Below the pieces are notes generated by a model. That model worked only from the letters and a program-made list of their open reading frames with translations, was not told where the DNA came from and did not search any database. From NCBI RefSeq assembly GCF_017347605.1, contig NZ_AP024484.1, positions 2,680,501-2,744,500 of the forward strand: a DNA stretch of 64,000 nucleotides, in the 5' to 3' direction. Source of the DNA: Prevotella herbatica. GTDB lineage: Bacteria; Bacteroidota; Bacteroidia; Bacteroidales; Bacteroidaceae. A program made the translations under genes and the position numbers. This document shows, one piece after another, positions 1 through 9,544 of this stretch. Each line of letters opens with the position of its first letter. Position 1 is the stretch's first letter.

Positions 1-2373
1 CAAATACCAGTGAAGACCGTCAACAGTATTCCTGTTCTTGTATCAGATGTAGCTGATGTTCGTTTTGGTACAGCTATGAGATATGGCGCAGTAACGAGAA
101 ATGGCGAGGGCGAAGTTGTAAGTGGTATCACACTCATGTTGAAAGGCGAGAACTTTCAGGAGGTGATGAAAAATGTGAAGACTCGTATGAATCAGATTCA
201 GAAGAGTCTACCTAAGGGACTTGTGATAGAGCCGTTTATAGACCGCACTCAGTTGGTTGATAGAGTAACGGCAACAATATCACGCAATTTGGTAGAAGGA
301 CTACTAATCGTAATGTTCATGCTCGTGCTGTTTCTTGGTAATGCTCGTGCTGGACTGGTGGTAGCATCTGTCATTCCGCTGTCAATGCTTTTTGCCTTTG
401 GCATGATGAAGACGTTTGGTGTTGGTGGAAACCTGATGAGTCTAGGTGCACTGGATTTTGGTATTATTGTTGACGGAGCCGTAATCATCGTGGAATGTGT
501 GAGCGGATATGTTGCCACGCATGGTGTGAAATTCGGTAGAAAGCGACTCTCGCAAGCTGACATGGATAAGGTTGTTACACATAGTGCAGGCAAGATGATG
601 AGTAGTGCTGCTTTCGGAGAAATTATCATCATGACGGTTTATATTCCGCTGTTTACATTGGTAGGCATAGAGGGAAAGATGTTTCGCCCAATGGCAATGA
701 CGGTATTCTTCGCTGTGCTTGGTGCATTCATCCTGTCGCTTACCTATGTTCCAGTAGCCAGTTCACTTTTCTTGTCAAAGAAAGTCAGCCACAAGGAGAA
801 TTTCTCTGATCGCATGATGCATACCATTCAGCGATTCTATTATCCCATTGTAGATAAGAGTCTGAAACACTGTAAGGCTATCATCGTTTCAGGTGTAGCA
901 TTGTTGGCTTTGGCATTGCTTTTATTTAGCAGAATGGGCGGTGAGTTTATTCCTAATCTTGAGGAAGGCGATCTATGTGCCGAATTGAGTATGAAACAAG
1001 GTACATCACTCACTAAAATGATAGAGTCTACTACTGCCGCAGAAAAGATATTAAAGAAGAAGTTTCCTGAAGTAAAACAGGTGGTGACACGTATAGGTAG
1101 TTCGGAAATACCTACAGACCCAATGCCTATGGAGCGTGCAGACATGATGATTTCACTAAAGTCAAAGGATGAGTGGACAACCGCAAAGACTCAGGCTGAT
1201 TTATCTGATAAAATGGAAGAAGCCATGAATAAGGTTGATGGACTGAACGTGGAGATGTCGCAACCGATACAGATGCGCACCAATGAACTGATAACGGGCG
1301 TGAAACAAGATGTGGCGATTAATATATATGGTAATAACATAGATTCACTGGCGAGTATAGCAAAGCATGTGGCAAATGAGATTGCAAATGTTGATGGTGT
1401 GGGCACACCAGTTGTAGAACGAGTTTCAGGATTACCGCAATTACAGGTGATTTATGATCGTGCACGTCTTTCAGCCTATGGTATTTCAATAGATGATGCT
1501 AACAACACACTGCAATCAGCTTTTGCGGGTGCAACAGCAGGATCTGTTTTTGAAGAAGACAAACGATTCGACATTGTTTTGCGACTGAATAAGGATATAC
1601 GTGATAATGTGGAGACATTACAGAATCTTCTGCTCACTGTTCCCGACGGAAGTACAGTTCCTTTATCGCAGGTAGCTGAAATAAAATATGTGAATGTTCC
1701 GTCGCAGATTACGCACGACGAGGGGCAACGACGTATTTACGTAGGTTTTAATGTCCGTGGGCGAGATGTAGAAAGTACAATCAGTGATATTGAACATAAA
1801 CTGGATACAGAACTGAAGTTGCCTACGGGGTATCATTATACCTATGGTGGTCAGTTTGAAAATCTGAAGGAAGCAAAGGCTAAACTATCTGTTGCAGTTC
1901 CTGTGGCGTTAGTCATCATTCTCTTTCTGCTATTCATCACTCTTCGAAGTATGCGTGAGGTGCTGATTGTATTTACCGAAATTCCGCTTGCAGCTATTGG
2001 TGGTATAATTGCCCTTTGGGCTAGAGGGATGCCTTTCAGTATATCGGCAGGTGTAGGATTTATTGCTCTCTTTGGTGTCGTGGTGCTAAATGGTATCGTA
2101 CTGATAAATCAGTTTAACGAGTTTGAACGTCAGGGAATAACCGACATCAACCGAAGAATACTAAACGGATGTATGCTTCGTCTTCGTCCTGTGTTGATGA
2201 CGGCTCTTGTGGCATCACTCGGTTTTCTGCCAATGGCAATATCTACGGGTGACGGTGCCGAAGTTCAGCGTCCGTTAGCAACAGTAGTGATAGGAGGATT
2301 AATCATAGCCACGATACTCACGCTAGTAGTTTTGCCGGCAATATATAAACTGTATTCAAGGAAGAAAAAATAG
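1..2373 (+). CDS. cusA: CusA/CzcA-family heavy-metal RND efflux pump, 5' end outside window
   Basis: Inner-membrane proton-driven pump of a tripartite metal efflux system. The reading frame is open from base 1, and about 790 residues are visible. Family members have about 1,030-1,050 residues, so the first transmembrane helix and part of the first porter domain lie outside the window. The transmembrane block with GALDFGIIVDGAVIIVE (about residues 149-165 of the visible part) is typical of heavy-metal RND pumps, as is MGGEFIPNLEEGDL after the central helices. A second helix cluster ends the protein. The GTG at base 10 is an internal Val, not a start. The channel and adaptor genes follow directly, so this is an A-C-B operon. 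The metal cannot be told from sequence alone. Confidence 0.93.
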   Translation, partial: QIPVKTVNSIPVLVSDVADVRFGTAMRYGAVTRNGEGEVVSGITLMLKGENFQEVMKNVKTRMNQIQKSLPKGLVIEPFIDRTQLVDRVTATISRNLVEGLLIVMFMLVLFLGNARAGLVVASVIPLSMLFAFGMMKTFGVGGNLMSLGALDFGIIVDGAVIIVECVSGYVATHGVKFGRKRLSQADMDKVVTHSAGKMMSSAAFGEIIIMTVYIPLFTLVGIEGKMFRPMAMTVFFAVLGAFILSLTYVPVASSLFLSKKVSHKENFSDRMMHTIQRFYYPIVDKSLKHCKAIIVSGVALLALALLLFSRMGGEFIPNLEEGDLCAELSMKQGTSLTKMIESTTAAEKILKKKFPEVKQVVTRIGSSEIPTDPMPMERADMMISLKSKDEWTTAKTQADLSDKMEEAMNKVDGLNVEMSQPIQMRTNELITGVKQDVAINIYGNNIDSLASIAKHVANEIANVDGVGTPVVERVSGLPQLQVIYDRARLSAYGISIDDANNTLQSAFAGATAGSVFEEDKRFDIVLRLNKDIRDNVETLQNLLLTVPDGSTVPLSQVAEIKYVNVPSQITHDEGQRRIYVGFNVRGRDVESTISDIEHKLDTELKLPTGYHYTYGGQFENLKEAKAKLSVAVPVALVIILFLLFITLRSMREVLIVFTEIPLAAIGGIIALWARGMPFSISAGVGFIALFGVVVLNGIVLINQFNEFERQGITDINRRILNGCMLRLRPVLMTALVASLGFLPMAISTGDGAEVQRPLATVVIGGLIIATILTLVVLPAIYKLYSRKKK

Positions 2374-2375
2374 AT

Positions 2376-3605
2376 ATGAAAAGAATTATAATCATTGCAC
2401 TCGCCATGATGGCGATAGTGCAAAGTATGATAGCGCAGGAGCGCAGAATGACTCTGAATGAAATACTGAAACTGGCTACGGAGCGCAATCTCTCATTGCA
2501 AAGTTCACGAATAGCTGTTGAGAGAACTCGCGCCCTGCAAGGTACTGCTTTTAATTTAGACCCTACAGCAGTGAGTTTGTCACAGGATCCGACGAGTGGA
2601 GGTAGTCCTGATAATGCTATCACAGTGAGTCAGAGTTTTGCTCTTCCAAGTGTTTACACTGCACGAAAGTCATTGCTCAAAGCGCAGACCGATGTAGAAA
2701 GAAGCAGACTGGCGGTGAACGAAAGTGAGTTGAAACGTGAGGTTAGCAAAGCCTTCTATGATTTGCTATATGCTCATGACGTACTTACTATCTATTCACG
2801 TCAGAACAGTATTTACAATGACTTTAACCGTGTGGCTGTGGCTAAGTTCAAAGCTGGTGAAACAGGAAGATTGGAGAAGATGAACGCTGAGCGACTGAAG
2901 CGTGAAAACGAGATAAAGAATATGAACGCAGAGAGAGACTTCCGCACAGCGCAACTCGTGATGATGAAATGGTTGAATACGGATACGTTAATCGTGCCTG
3001 TTGATTCTATTGATGACAAAGCAATTTTTCAGAGTAATCCATCTATAGACTCACCTCTTCTGATGCTTGCAAAAGCAGATGTTGACGTGGCAAACCGCCA
3101 GTTGAAACTTGAAAAGAGAGGTTATCTGCCCACGTTATCATTGGGTGCCAGCATTCAGGCTGTTATCAAGGGATTCAATCCTTATAATATAGAGCGACGT
3201 CCATACTCAAAAGGAGACTTCATGGGATTTTCTGTCGGGGTGAATATACCATTGGCATTTGGAGCACAGAAGGCCAAAATGAATGCTGCACGCAAGAATG
3301 TAGATATAGCAAGACTGAATGTCAGAAATCAGGAGTATATGCTGCGCAAAGCTTATGAAGTGGCATATAACGACTATCTAAGTGCGCTCAACTCACTGGA
3401 GTATTATCAAACGAAAGGAGTGCCACAAGCGCGTGAGATGGAACGTATATCAAAAATAAGTTATGAGAATGGTTCAATAGGTTATATAGAACTGATGCAG
3501 AATATGCAGAGCGCTGTAGATGTGTGGAAAGACTATGCTGATGCAGTGTGCAGATATAACAAAACGATTGTGGAATTAAATTATCTGAAAGGAGATAAAC
3601 AATGA
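2376..3605 (+). CDS. TolC-family outer-membrane efflux channel (CusC-like)
   Basis: Outer-membrane channel partner of the upstream RND pump, 409 residues. It begins with a signal peptide (MKRIIIIALAMMAIVQSMIA) and then two long helical repeats with the heptad-like, Ala/Asn/Leu-rich pattern of TolC proteins. The start lies 2 bases after the pump stop, and the end overlaps the adaptor start by 4 bases (ATGA), so translation is probably coupled. There is no Cys after the signal, so it is not a lipoprotein, unlike E. coli CusC. Confidence 0.9.
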   Translation: MKRIIIIALAMMAIVQSMIAQERRMTLNEILKLATERNLSLQSSRIAVERTRALQGTAFNLDPTAVSLSQDPTSGGSPDNAITVSQSFALPSVYTARKSLLKAQTDVERSRLAVNESELKREVSKAFYDLLYAHDVLTIYSRQNSIYNDFNRVAVAKFKAGETGRLEKMNAERLKRENEIKNMNAERDFRTAQLVMMKWLNTDTLIVPVDSIDDKAIFQSNPSIDSPLLMLAKADVDVANRQLKLEKRGYLPTLSLGASIQAVIKGFNPYNIERRPYSKGDFMGFSVGVNIPLAFGAQKAKMNAARKNVDIARLNVRNQEYMLRKAYEVAYNDYLSALNSLEYYQTKGVPQAREMERISKISYENGSIGYIELMQNMQSAVDVWKDYADAVCRYNKTIVELNYLKGDKQ

Positions 3606-4507
3606 AGAAAGTAAGTAAATATATCGTGATGCTTTTTGTAGTAGCTGCACTGGCATCATGTGGAAGTGGTAAGAAAGATAACATGAATGACAAGAGTAAG
3701 ACTGAGGCTTCAGATAAAGAAGAGGCTGATGATGAAGAATCTGCAGATGCTGACCCAGCACCAGATCTAAGTAAGACAAATAATATTGTGAGGATGACTG
3801 GTAAATTGGGATTGGATCCTCAGAATCGTGCTGATATTTCGCCTATTGCTGGTGGAGTAGTGCGTAGGATTCTTACGCGTGAAGGTTATCGTGTAGGTCG
3901 TGGACAGGTTGTGGCTTATATAGAGAACACAGAGATTGTGGCTCTTCAAAGGCAGTATATCGCCTCTGTGAGTGAGCGATCAGCTGCACGACTAGAGTTA
4001 AATCGTCAGCAGACTCTTACAAGTCAGGGAGCTGGTGTTCAGAAAACTCTTCAGCAGGCTGAGGCTTCTTATGCGATAGCCAATGCCAGTGTGCTAGGTA
4101 TAGGCAGACAACTCAAACAGTTGGGCGTGAACCCATCTTCGGTATCGTTAGGTCGTATTACAACATTGATCCCTGTTCGTTCGCCAATCAGCGGTATTGT
4201 GGGAAAGATTAATATCAGTATGGGTAGTTATGTGGATATGACAACATCGTTGATGACCGTCGTAAACAATGTAAATCTGCATTGCGATATGAAGGCTTTT
4301 GAGAAAGATTTACCAAAAGTACGTATAGGTCAAGTTGTGAACGTATCGCTAACCAATAACCCGATGGTAAAGTTTCGTGCACGCATTTACGACATCAACT
4401 CAACATTTGATGATGGTTCTAAATCAGTTACCGTTCATGCAAAGATTATTAAGCAACCTGCCTCAAAGCTATTGCCCGATATGTTTGTGACAGGTGTTGT
4501 TGAATGA
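3602..4507 (+). CDS. RND efflux periplasmic adaptor (CusB/CzcB-like lipoprotein)
   Basis: Membrane-fusion protein that joins the RND pump to the TolC-like channel. It is 301 residues, shorter than many CusB proteins. The N-terminus is a lipoprotein signal with lipobox LASC (Cys about residue 20), followed by an acidic Lys/Glu/Asp linker. A barrel-sandwich hybrid half-motif (GGVVRRILTREGYRVGRGQ), a helical hairpin and the returning lipoyl half (PVRSPISGIVGKINISMGSYV) are readable, then a beta-barrel. The extended C-terminal metal-binding region of some homologues is missing. It is last in the operon. Confidence 0.88.
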   Translation: MKKVSKYIVMLFVVAALASCGSGKKDNMNDKSKTEASDKEEADDEESADADPAPDLSKTNNIVRMTGKLGLDPQNRADISPIAGGVVRRILTREGYRVGRGQVVAYIENTEIVALQRQYIASVSERSAARLELNRQQTLTSQGAGVQKTLQQAEASYAIANASVLGIGRQLKQLGVNPSSVSLGRITTLIPVRSPISGIVGKINISMGSYVDMTTSLMTVVNNVNLHCDMKAFEKDLPKVRIGQVVNVSLTNNPMVKFRARIYDINSTFDDGSKSVTVHAKIIKQPASKLLPDMFVTGVVE

Positions 4508-4583
4508 TATATAGTTTACTTCCTTCATTGTTCTGTGCCATATATTGATTGTGGTGCAGAGCAATGAAGGAACAAAATATGAT

Positions 4584-4997
4584 TTATAATAGCATGATTA
4601 AGCTGCCAGCGGTGATAAACACTGCACCCAAAACAACTTTTAATGTAACGGGTTCTTTTAACAGAATGAATGACAGAATAATAGTTATTACAACACTGAG
4701 CTTGTCAATAGGAGCAACTTGAGATACATTTCCGCTTTGCAAAGCCTTGAAGTAAAAGAGCCATGAAAGTCCTGTAGCAGCTCCAGACAGAACAAGGAAT
4801 ATCCAAGTATGACTTGTTATCTGTTTAACCTCACCAAGATGATTACCAATAAGGACAATTCCCCACGTGATAATCAATATTATCGTGGTTCGGATAGCGG
4901 TTGCTAAATCAGAGTTGATGTCTTTGACTCCTACTTTAGCGAAAATTGCTGTCAGTGCAGCAAAGCATGCTGACAATAAAGCATAATATTTCCACAT
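4584..4997 (-). CDS. EamA-family half-size membrane transporter
   Basis: Drug/metabolite-transporter superfamily protein with one EamA repeat (137 residues, about five hydrophobic segments). Full DMT proteins hold two such repeats in about 300 residues, so this half-size form would act as a dimer, as do other single-EamA proteins. Helix boundaries such as GLSWLFYFKALQSGNVSQVAPIDKLSVV and the terminal LKEPVTLKVVLGAVFITAGSLI match the family. The gene is single and convergent with the efflux operon. The substrate is unknown. Confidence 0.85.
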   Translation of the reverse strand: MWKYYALLSACFAALTAIFAKVGVKDINSDLATAIRTTIILIITWGIVLIGNHLGEVKQITSHTWIFLVLSGAATGLSWLFYFKALQSGNVSQVAPIDKLSVVITIILSFILLKEPVTLKVVLGAVFITAGSLIMLL

Positions 4998-4999
4998 TG

Positions 5000-5290
5000 T
5001 TTTATTTCTTTTTATCCTTACATATCAGGGATCAAATATTTATAAGATATGATGTTGCAAAGATAGTACTTAATTATTTATGATAGTATGTTTTCGAAAA
5101 TTTTAATATTACCAATACAACTTTTTATGAAGGAGTAAGCTGCATTTGTGCCATAATATAGACAATAAATCATAATGAAAGCAAAACGATTATTAGAGTT
5201 TGTGGAAACAATAATTTCAATACTTAATGTTACAAAGTCGTGGCATTTAACTCATTTATTATGAAAATTAATAGTTTCTACAAAAAAAAA
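5000..5290. other. Intergenic gap, AT-rich, no gene seen
   Basis: AT-rich spacer of about 300 bases between the divergent EamA and PAP2 genes. I see no coding frame, tRNA or strong hairpin; only the PAP2 promoter at its right edge. Confidence 0.6.
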
Positions 5291-5293
5291 TAG

Positions 5294-5301
5294 TAATTTT
5301 G
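5294..5301 (+). promoter_or_regulatory. Bacteroidales -7 element for PAP2 gene
   Basis: TAATTTTG fits the TAnnTTTG consensus and lies 23 bases before the ATG at 5325. No good -33 element is seen. Confidence 0.55.
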
Positions 5302-5324
5302 CCGCCAAATCCTAATTAAAGTGT

Positions 5325-6095
5325 ATGAAAATAGTATTTATGGTATTGATGAGTTGCCTTGTGACATGCAAGGCAATAGCTCAAGATGATAGTTTGAAAT
5401 ATAGTAGTGTTAAAATTGACACATTGGATAATACTCATAATCTGAAACTAAAGCAATTTATAGCTCCTACGGTTTGTCTAGGTGTAGGAATTCTGAGCAT
5501 TGGAAGTGATTGGTTGAATCATCAAACTCATGAAATAAATGAAGAACTCCGTGAGGGCATTGATTCTAAATTTAGTATTGATGACTATTCACAATATGTG
5601 CCGGCATTGTCTGTTTATGGATTGAATCTTTTTGGAATAAAAGGTGTTCATGACTTTAAAGATAGAACAATGATATTAGCTATGTCAACTATTACAATGG
5701 GGCTTGTAGCAAATACAATGAAACATACAATCAAAGAGATGCGTCCTGATGGAACAACAAATAATTCTTTTCCTTCAGGTCATACGGCTATGGCTTTTAT
5801 GGGTGCAGAATTTCTGTATCAGGAATATAAGAATGTATCACCATGGATTGGCGTAGCTGGTTATGCAGTGGCTGCAGGAACTGGATTCTTTAGAATGTAT
5901 AACAACAGACATTGGTTGAATGATATTTTGGCTGGTGCAGGTATCGGTATATTGAGTACTAAATTCTCGTATTGGCTTTATCCTAAAATATTCAAGAATG
6001 CAGATTGCCAGAAAAAGAAACGTAGTATGCAATTTGTTGCTATGCCATATTATGATGGCAATGGAGCAGGATGTGCCGGCTTAGTTAGATTCTAA
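5325..6095 (+). CDS. PAP2-family phosphatase, secreted or membrane-associated
   Basis: Acid-phosphatase/lipid-phosphatase fold of the PAP2 superfamily, 256 residues, with a signal peptide cut near AIAQ (residue 20). All three catalytic motifs are present: K133-x6-R140-P141, PSGH at 150-153, and R190-x5-H196-x3-D200. Such enzymes dephosphorylate undecaprenyl pyrophosphate, phosphatidyl-phosphates or lipid A. No neighbour tells which. A second PAP2 protein lies 2 kb downstream next to an LtaS-like enzyme. Confidence 0.88.
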   Translation: MKIVFMVLMSCLVTCKAIAQDDSLKYSSVKIDTLDNTHNLKLKQFIAPTVCLGVGILSIGSDWLNHQTHEINEELREGIDSKFSIDDYSQYVPALSVYGLNLFGIKGVHDFKDRTMILAMSTITMGLVANTMKHTIKEMRPDGTTNNSFPSGHTAMAFMGAEFLYQEYKNVSPWIGVAGYAVAAGTGFFRMYNNRHWLNDILAGAGIGILSTKFSYWLYPKIFKNADCQKKKRSMQFVAMPYYDGNGAGCAGLVRF

Positions 6096-6222
6096 GGATG
6101 AATTCTAACTCTGTTTGTCACCTTCATGTTATAAAAAACGACAGTTTTGTTTATAGTTTCGTACAAATGTTAATCTGTGCAAAAGCACAGTGCTGTTTCT
6201 GTATTTGAAAGTTATATTTGTG

Positions 6223-6230
6223 TACCTTTG
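6223..6230 (+). promoter_or_regulatory. -7 element for the LtaS-like/PAP2/trmO operon
   Basis: TACCTTTG matches the Bacteroidales -7 consensus 47 bases before the start codon at 6278. The -33 element is poor. Confidence 0.5.
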
Positions 6231-6277
6231 CCACTAAATGCAGGATAGACATATAATACGGCATTTTGAACGCATAA

Positions 6278-8098
6278 ATGAAAATTAAAATACTGAAATT
6301 TATCAAGTTATATATGGTTCTGGTAGGATTGTTCCTTATCCAGAAACCACTTTTTATGTTGGCTTATTATAAGCGTTTCTCTGACGTTGGTGTTATTGAA
6401 TGGTTTAGAGTCATGTTTCATGGGTTACCACTCGATTTATCTATGTCGGGATATCTTAGCGCATTTCCGGGATTGTTGCTTATAGCAGCTATCTGGACAA
6501 GGAGTAATGCTCTGAAATGGATAGGACACGTATATATGGGAATCGTCGCATTTTTTATTTCCCTTACGTTTTGCCTGAACATAGCCTTGTATGAATACTG
6601 GGGATTCCCATTAGATTCTACACCGCTGTTTTATTTCTTCTCGTCACCTTCTGACGCAGTAGCTAGCGTAAGTATGGTTACTGTTATCTTAGGTGTGTTA
6701 TTGGCATTGGCAATAGCTGTTGGCATATTCTATGCTTTGCGCTGGACTTTCCTTGAAAGGGATAAAAAGCCACTCGGAAGTGGAGCATATAGGGTGAAGA
6801 GTACGGTGTTGATGACTGTCTTGGTAGGACTTTTGTTTCTGCCTATTCGTGGTGGTATCACGGTTTCGGCTATGAATACCGGAGAAGTGTATTTCAGTAC
6901 TGATATGAAACTGAATCATGCAGCTGTAAATCCATTCTTTAGTATCATGGAGAGTTTGAGTCATCAGGAAGATTTCGCTGAACAATATAGATTCATGGAC
7001 GGTAAGAAGGCTGATAAGCTCTTTGCCAAAATGATTTATACAAAGAGCGATTCCACAAAAGCCGTGATTAATAATGACCGACCAGATGTGTATATTGTAA
7101 TCATGGAGAGCTTCTCTGAAGCCGTGATGAAAACCAATGCACTGCCGAATATAAACAAACTAAAGAATGAAGGTATCTATTTCACTAACTTCTATGCCAA
7201 TAGTTTTAGAACTGATCGTGGCACGTTGGCTATTTTAAGCGGATATCCTGCACAGCCAACAATGAGTTTGATGAAATATCCAAAGAAGACAAATAATCTG
7301 CCTTCTATATCAAAAAAGTTGAGTAAGGCTGGATATGGTCTGAAATATTACTATGGTGGTGATGCCGACTTCACAAATATGCGCTCCTACCTTACTAGTA
7401 TGGGATTTGCCGACATCGTTGCTGACGTTGATTTCCCTATTAACGAACGACTTGGTAAATGGGGTGTGCCTGATCATCTTGTATTTAACAGACTGGAAAA
7501 AGACTTAAAGGCAGAGAAGCAGACTAAGCAACCAATGATGAGGGTGTTGCAGACAAGTAGTTCGCATGAGCCTTTTGACGTGCCTTATCATAAGTTGGGC
7601 AACAAAGTGCTGAATGCTTTTGCTTATGCCGATCATAGTGTTGGCAATTTTATTTCATTCCTAAAGAAAAGCGGACGTTGGAAGAAGTCATTGGTTATCC
7701 TTGTTCCTGATCATTTGGGATGTTATCCTGAGGGCATCAGTAATTTTGTGATTAAACGATACCAGATTCCTATGATTTGGCTTGGTGGAGCGATAGACTC
7801 ACCACAAAAGATAAATGTATATGGTTCGCAGCAGGATATTGCAGCTACGTTGCTAGGACAGTTGAAGCTAGATCATTCTGATATAAAGTTCAGTAAGGAT
7901 ATGCTTGATGCCAAAGCGCCACACTTTGCATTCTTCACTGTTCCTGACGCATGGGGAATGGCAACAGCTGACAACCGCATTATATATGATAACACATCAA
8001 ACAAGATAATGCTTAATGAAGGAAAGCGAAAAAGCCTTCTACTAAATAGTGGAAAAGCATATCTGCAAAAACTATATGACGATATTTCAAAAAGATGA
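6278..8098 (+). CDS. LTA-synthase-family (sulfatase-fold) membrane phosphotransferase
   Basis: Membrane enzyme with about five N-terminal transmembrane helices (residues 1-200) and a periplasmic alkaline-phosphatase/sulfatase-fold domain. E277 in VIMESFSE and T316 in RTDRGTLAILSGYP fit the metal-binding Glu and catalytic Thr of LtaS-type enzymes, and the C-terminal VPDHLG gives the metal-binding Asp-His. In Gram-negatives such proteins move phosphoglycerol or phosphoethanolamine onto glycans or lipids; the substrate here is not known. Its stop overlaps the next start (ATGA at 8095), linking it to a PAP2 phosphatase, which could recycle the lipid product (inference). Confidence 0.87.
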   Translation: MKIKILKFIKLYMVLVGLFLIQKPLFMLAYYKRFSDVGVIEWFRVMFHGLPLDLSMSGYLSAFPGLLLIAAIWTRSNALKWIGHVYMGIVAFFISLTFCLNIALYEYWGFPLDSTPLFYFFSSPSDAVASVSMVTVILGVLLALAIAVGIFYALRWTFLERDKKPLGSGAYRVKSTVLMTVLVGLLFLPIRGGITVSAMNTGEVYFSTDMKLNHAAVNPFFSIMESLSHQEDFAEQYRFMDGKKADKLFAKMIYTKSDSTKAVINNDRPDVYIVIMESFSEAVMKTNALPNINKLKNEGIYFTNFYANSFRTDRGTLAILSGYPAQPTMSLMKYPKKTNNLPSISKKLSKAGYGLKYYYGGDADFTNMRSYLTSMGFADIVADVDFPINERLGKWGVPDHLVFNRLEKDLKAEKQTKQPMMRVLQTSSSHEPFDVPYHKLGNKVLNAFAYADHSVGNFISFLKKSGRWKKSLVILVPDHLGCYPEGISNFVIKRYQIPMIWLGGAIDSPQKINVYGSQQDIAATLLGQLKLDHSDIKFSKDMLDAKAPHFAFFTVPDAWGMATADNRIIYDNTSNKIMLNEGKRKSLLLNSGKAYLQKLYDDISKR

Positions 8099-8772
8099 TA
8101 GCTTTATTATTAGATATTATGCAGGAAGTGAAGTCTGCTGACACTTCAGCCTTCCTTACTGTAAATGGTTGCCACAATTCATATTGGGACACGTTTATGT
8201 GGTTGGTCAGCGACAGATTTATTTGGGTACCGATGTATTTGTCTTTGTTGTATGTGTTGTTGCGCAACTATTCACCAAAAGTTGTTCTGGGGATATTAGT
8301 TTCTGTTGGAGTGATCGTCCTTTTCACAGATAGTTTCAGTTCACAGGTTATTCGCCCATGGATAGCAAGGCTACGACCAAGTAACTTGCAGAATCCTATT
8401 TCCGGTATGGTGCATATCGTAGACGGACACCGTGGAGGAAGCTATGGTTTCCCTTCGTCGCACGCCAGTAACACTTGGGGACTTGTGTTTTTCATGGCTT
8501 ATCTTCTAAGACGTCATTGGTTGACAGGATTTCTTTTCGTGTGGGCTGCGATAGTATGTTATAGCAGAATGTATCTGGGTGTACATTATTTTGGCGACAT
8601 CATAGTCGGTACACTGTTCGGACTGCTTGGTTCTTCTGTTGTATATTACGTATTTCAGCGACTCAGCGGAAAGAAATATAAACAAAACCTAAAATACACT
8701 TATGTGCCAGTATGGGTTGGACTTTCAATTTTTGCTATAATATTCATAACAGCTATATTCTATAGAGTATGA
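8095..8772 (+). CDS. PAP2-family membrane phosphatase
   Basis: Integral-membrane PAP2 phosphatase, 225 residues, with about six hydrophobic segments. Motif 1 (RPWIARLRPS), motif 2 (FPSSHAS) and motif 3 (SRMYLGVHYFGD) are complete. PSSH in place of PSGH is a tolerated variant. It overlaps the LtaS-like gene and the trmO gene by 4 bases each. By family it could dephosphorylate undecaprenyl pyrophosphate or a lipid by-product of the upstream enzyme. Confidence 0.87.
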   Translation: MIALLLDIMQEVKSADTSAFLTVNGCHNSYWDTFMWLVSDRFIWVPMYLSLLYVLLRNYSPKVVLGILVSVGVIVLFTDSFSSQVIRPWIARLRPSNLQNPISGMVHIVDGHRGGSYGFPSSHASNTWGLVFFMAYLLRRHWLTGFLFVWAAIVCYSRMYLGVHYFGDIIVGTLFGLLGSSVVYYVFQRLSGKKYKQNLKYTYVPVWVGLSIFAIIFITAIFYRV

Positions 8773-9449
8773 TCATTGAACCTATTGCATATATTCATTC
8801 ACCGTTTAATTCTAAGTTTGGTATTCCCAGACAAAGCGGTGTCGTCGGCAGCCTTAAAGCCAGCATAGTTTTTGAACCAAAATACAGAAGCGCTGATGCC
8901 ATAAGGGGAATGGAAGACTTTGATTACCTCTGGCTTATATGGGAGTTTTCTGCCAATAGCCATGCAGGGGCAAGTCTTATGGTGAGACCGCCACGATTGG
9001 GCGGTAACGAAAAGGTGGGCGTGTTTGCTAGTCGCAGTCCTTTCAGACCAAACAGACTGGGAATGTCTTCTGTAAAGATAGATTTTATTGATTACGATGC
9101 CAAAGACGGACCGATCATAAATGTTCTTGGTGCAGACCTGATGGACGGCACTCCGATTTATGATATAAAACCTTATGTAACTTATGTAGATTCTCACGAA
9201 GGTGCAAGATGTGGTTTTGTAGATCGTAATAAATGGACTAAACTGGATGTTGTTATCACTGATGAAGATAAAGCTAAACTTGTTCAGGCAGGAATGAATG
9301 AAGAGTTAATTGCCGAACTTACAGAGGTGATAAGTGAAGATCCTCGTCCACAATATCAGGATGATAACGATAAGGTTTACGGTATGATATTTGCCGGACT
9401 TGACATTCACTTTGTTGTTAAGTCAGGTAATGCTACATTGGTTTGGTAA
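8769..9449 (+). CDS. trmO: tRNA (N6-threonylcarbamoyladenosine-37)-methyltransferase TrmO
   Basis: SAM-dependent enzyme that N6-methylates t6A37 of tRNA-Thr, formerly the UPF0066/TsaA/YaeB family. Of 226 residues, the N-terminal part is the TsaA-like barrel: PIAYIHSPFNSKFGIPRQ, then RPPRLGGNEKVGVFASRSP and FRPNRLGMSSVK, which are the family signatures. The C-terminal part has the extra domain of the longer TrmO form. It is third in a coupled operon with the envelope enzymes; no functional link is obvious. Confidence 0.93.
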   Translation: MIIEPIAYIHSPFNSKFGIPRQSGVVGSLKASIVFEPKYRSADAIRGMEDFDYLWLIWEFSANSHAGASLMVRPPRLGGNEKVGVFASRSPFRPNRLGMSSVKIDFIDYDAKDGPIINVLGADLMDGTPIYDIKPYVTYVDSHEGARCGFVDRNKWTKLDVVITDEDKAKLVQAGMNEELIAELTEVISEDPRPQYQDDNDKVYGMIFAGLDIHFVVKSGNATLVW

Positions 9450-9514
9450 CTATTTTTTTACAATTTTGTCCTAATTTTACATGCGTTGTAAATGCCCGTT
9501 TAAAAAGATTTGTT

Positions 9515-9522
9515 TAACTTTG
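9515..9522 (+). promoter_or_regulatory. -7 element for dacB
   Basis: TAACTTTG matches the consensus. It ends 10 bases before the ATG at 9533 and 22 before the ATG at 9545, which makes the second start more likely. Confidence 0.5.
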
Positions 9523-9544
9523 CATGTCATAAATGATAAGGAAA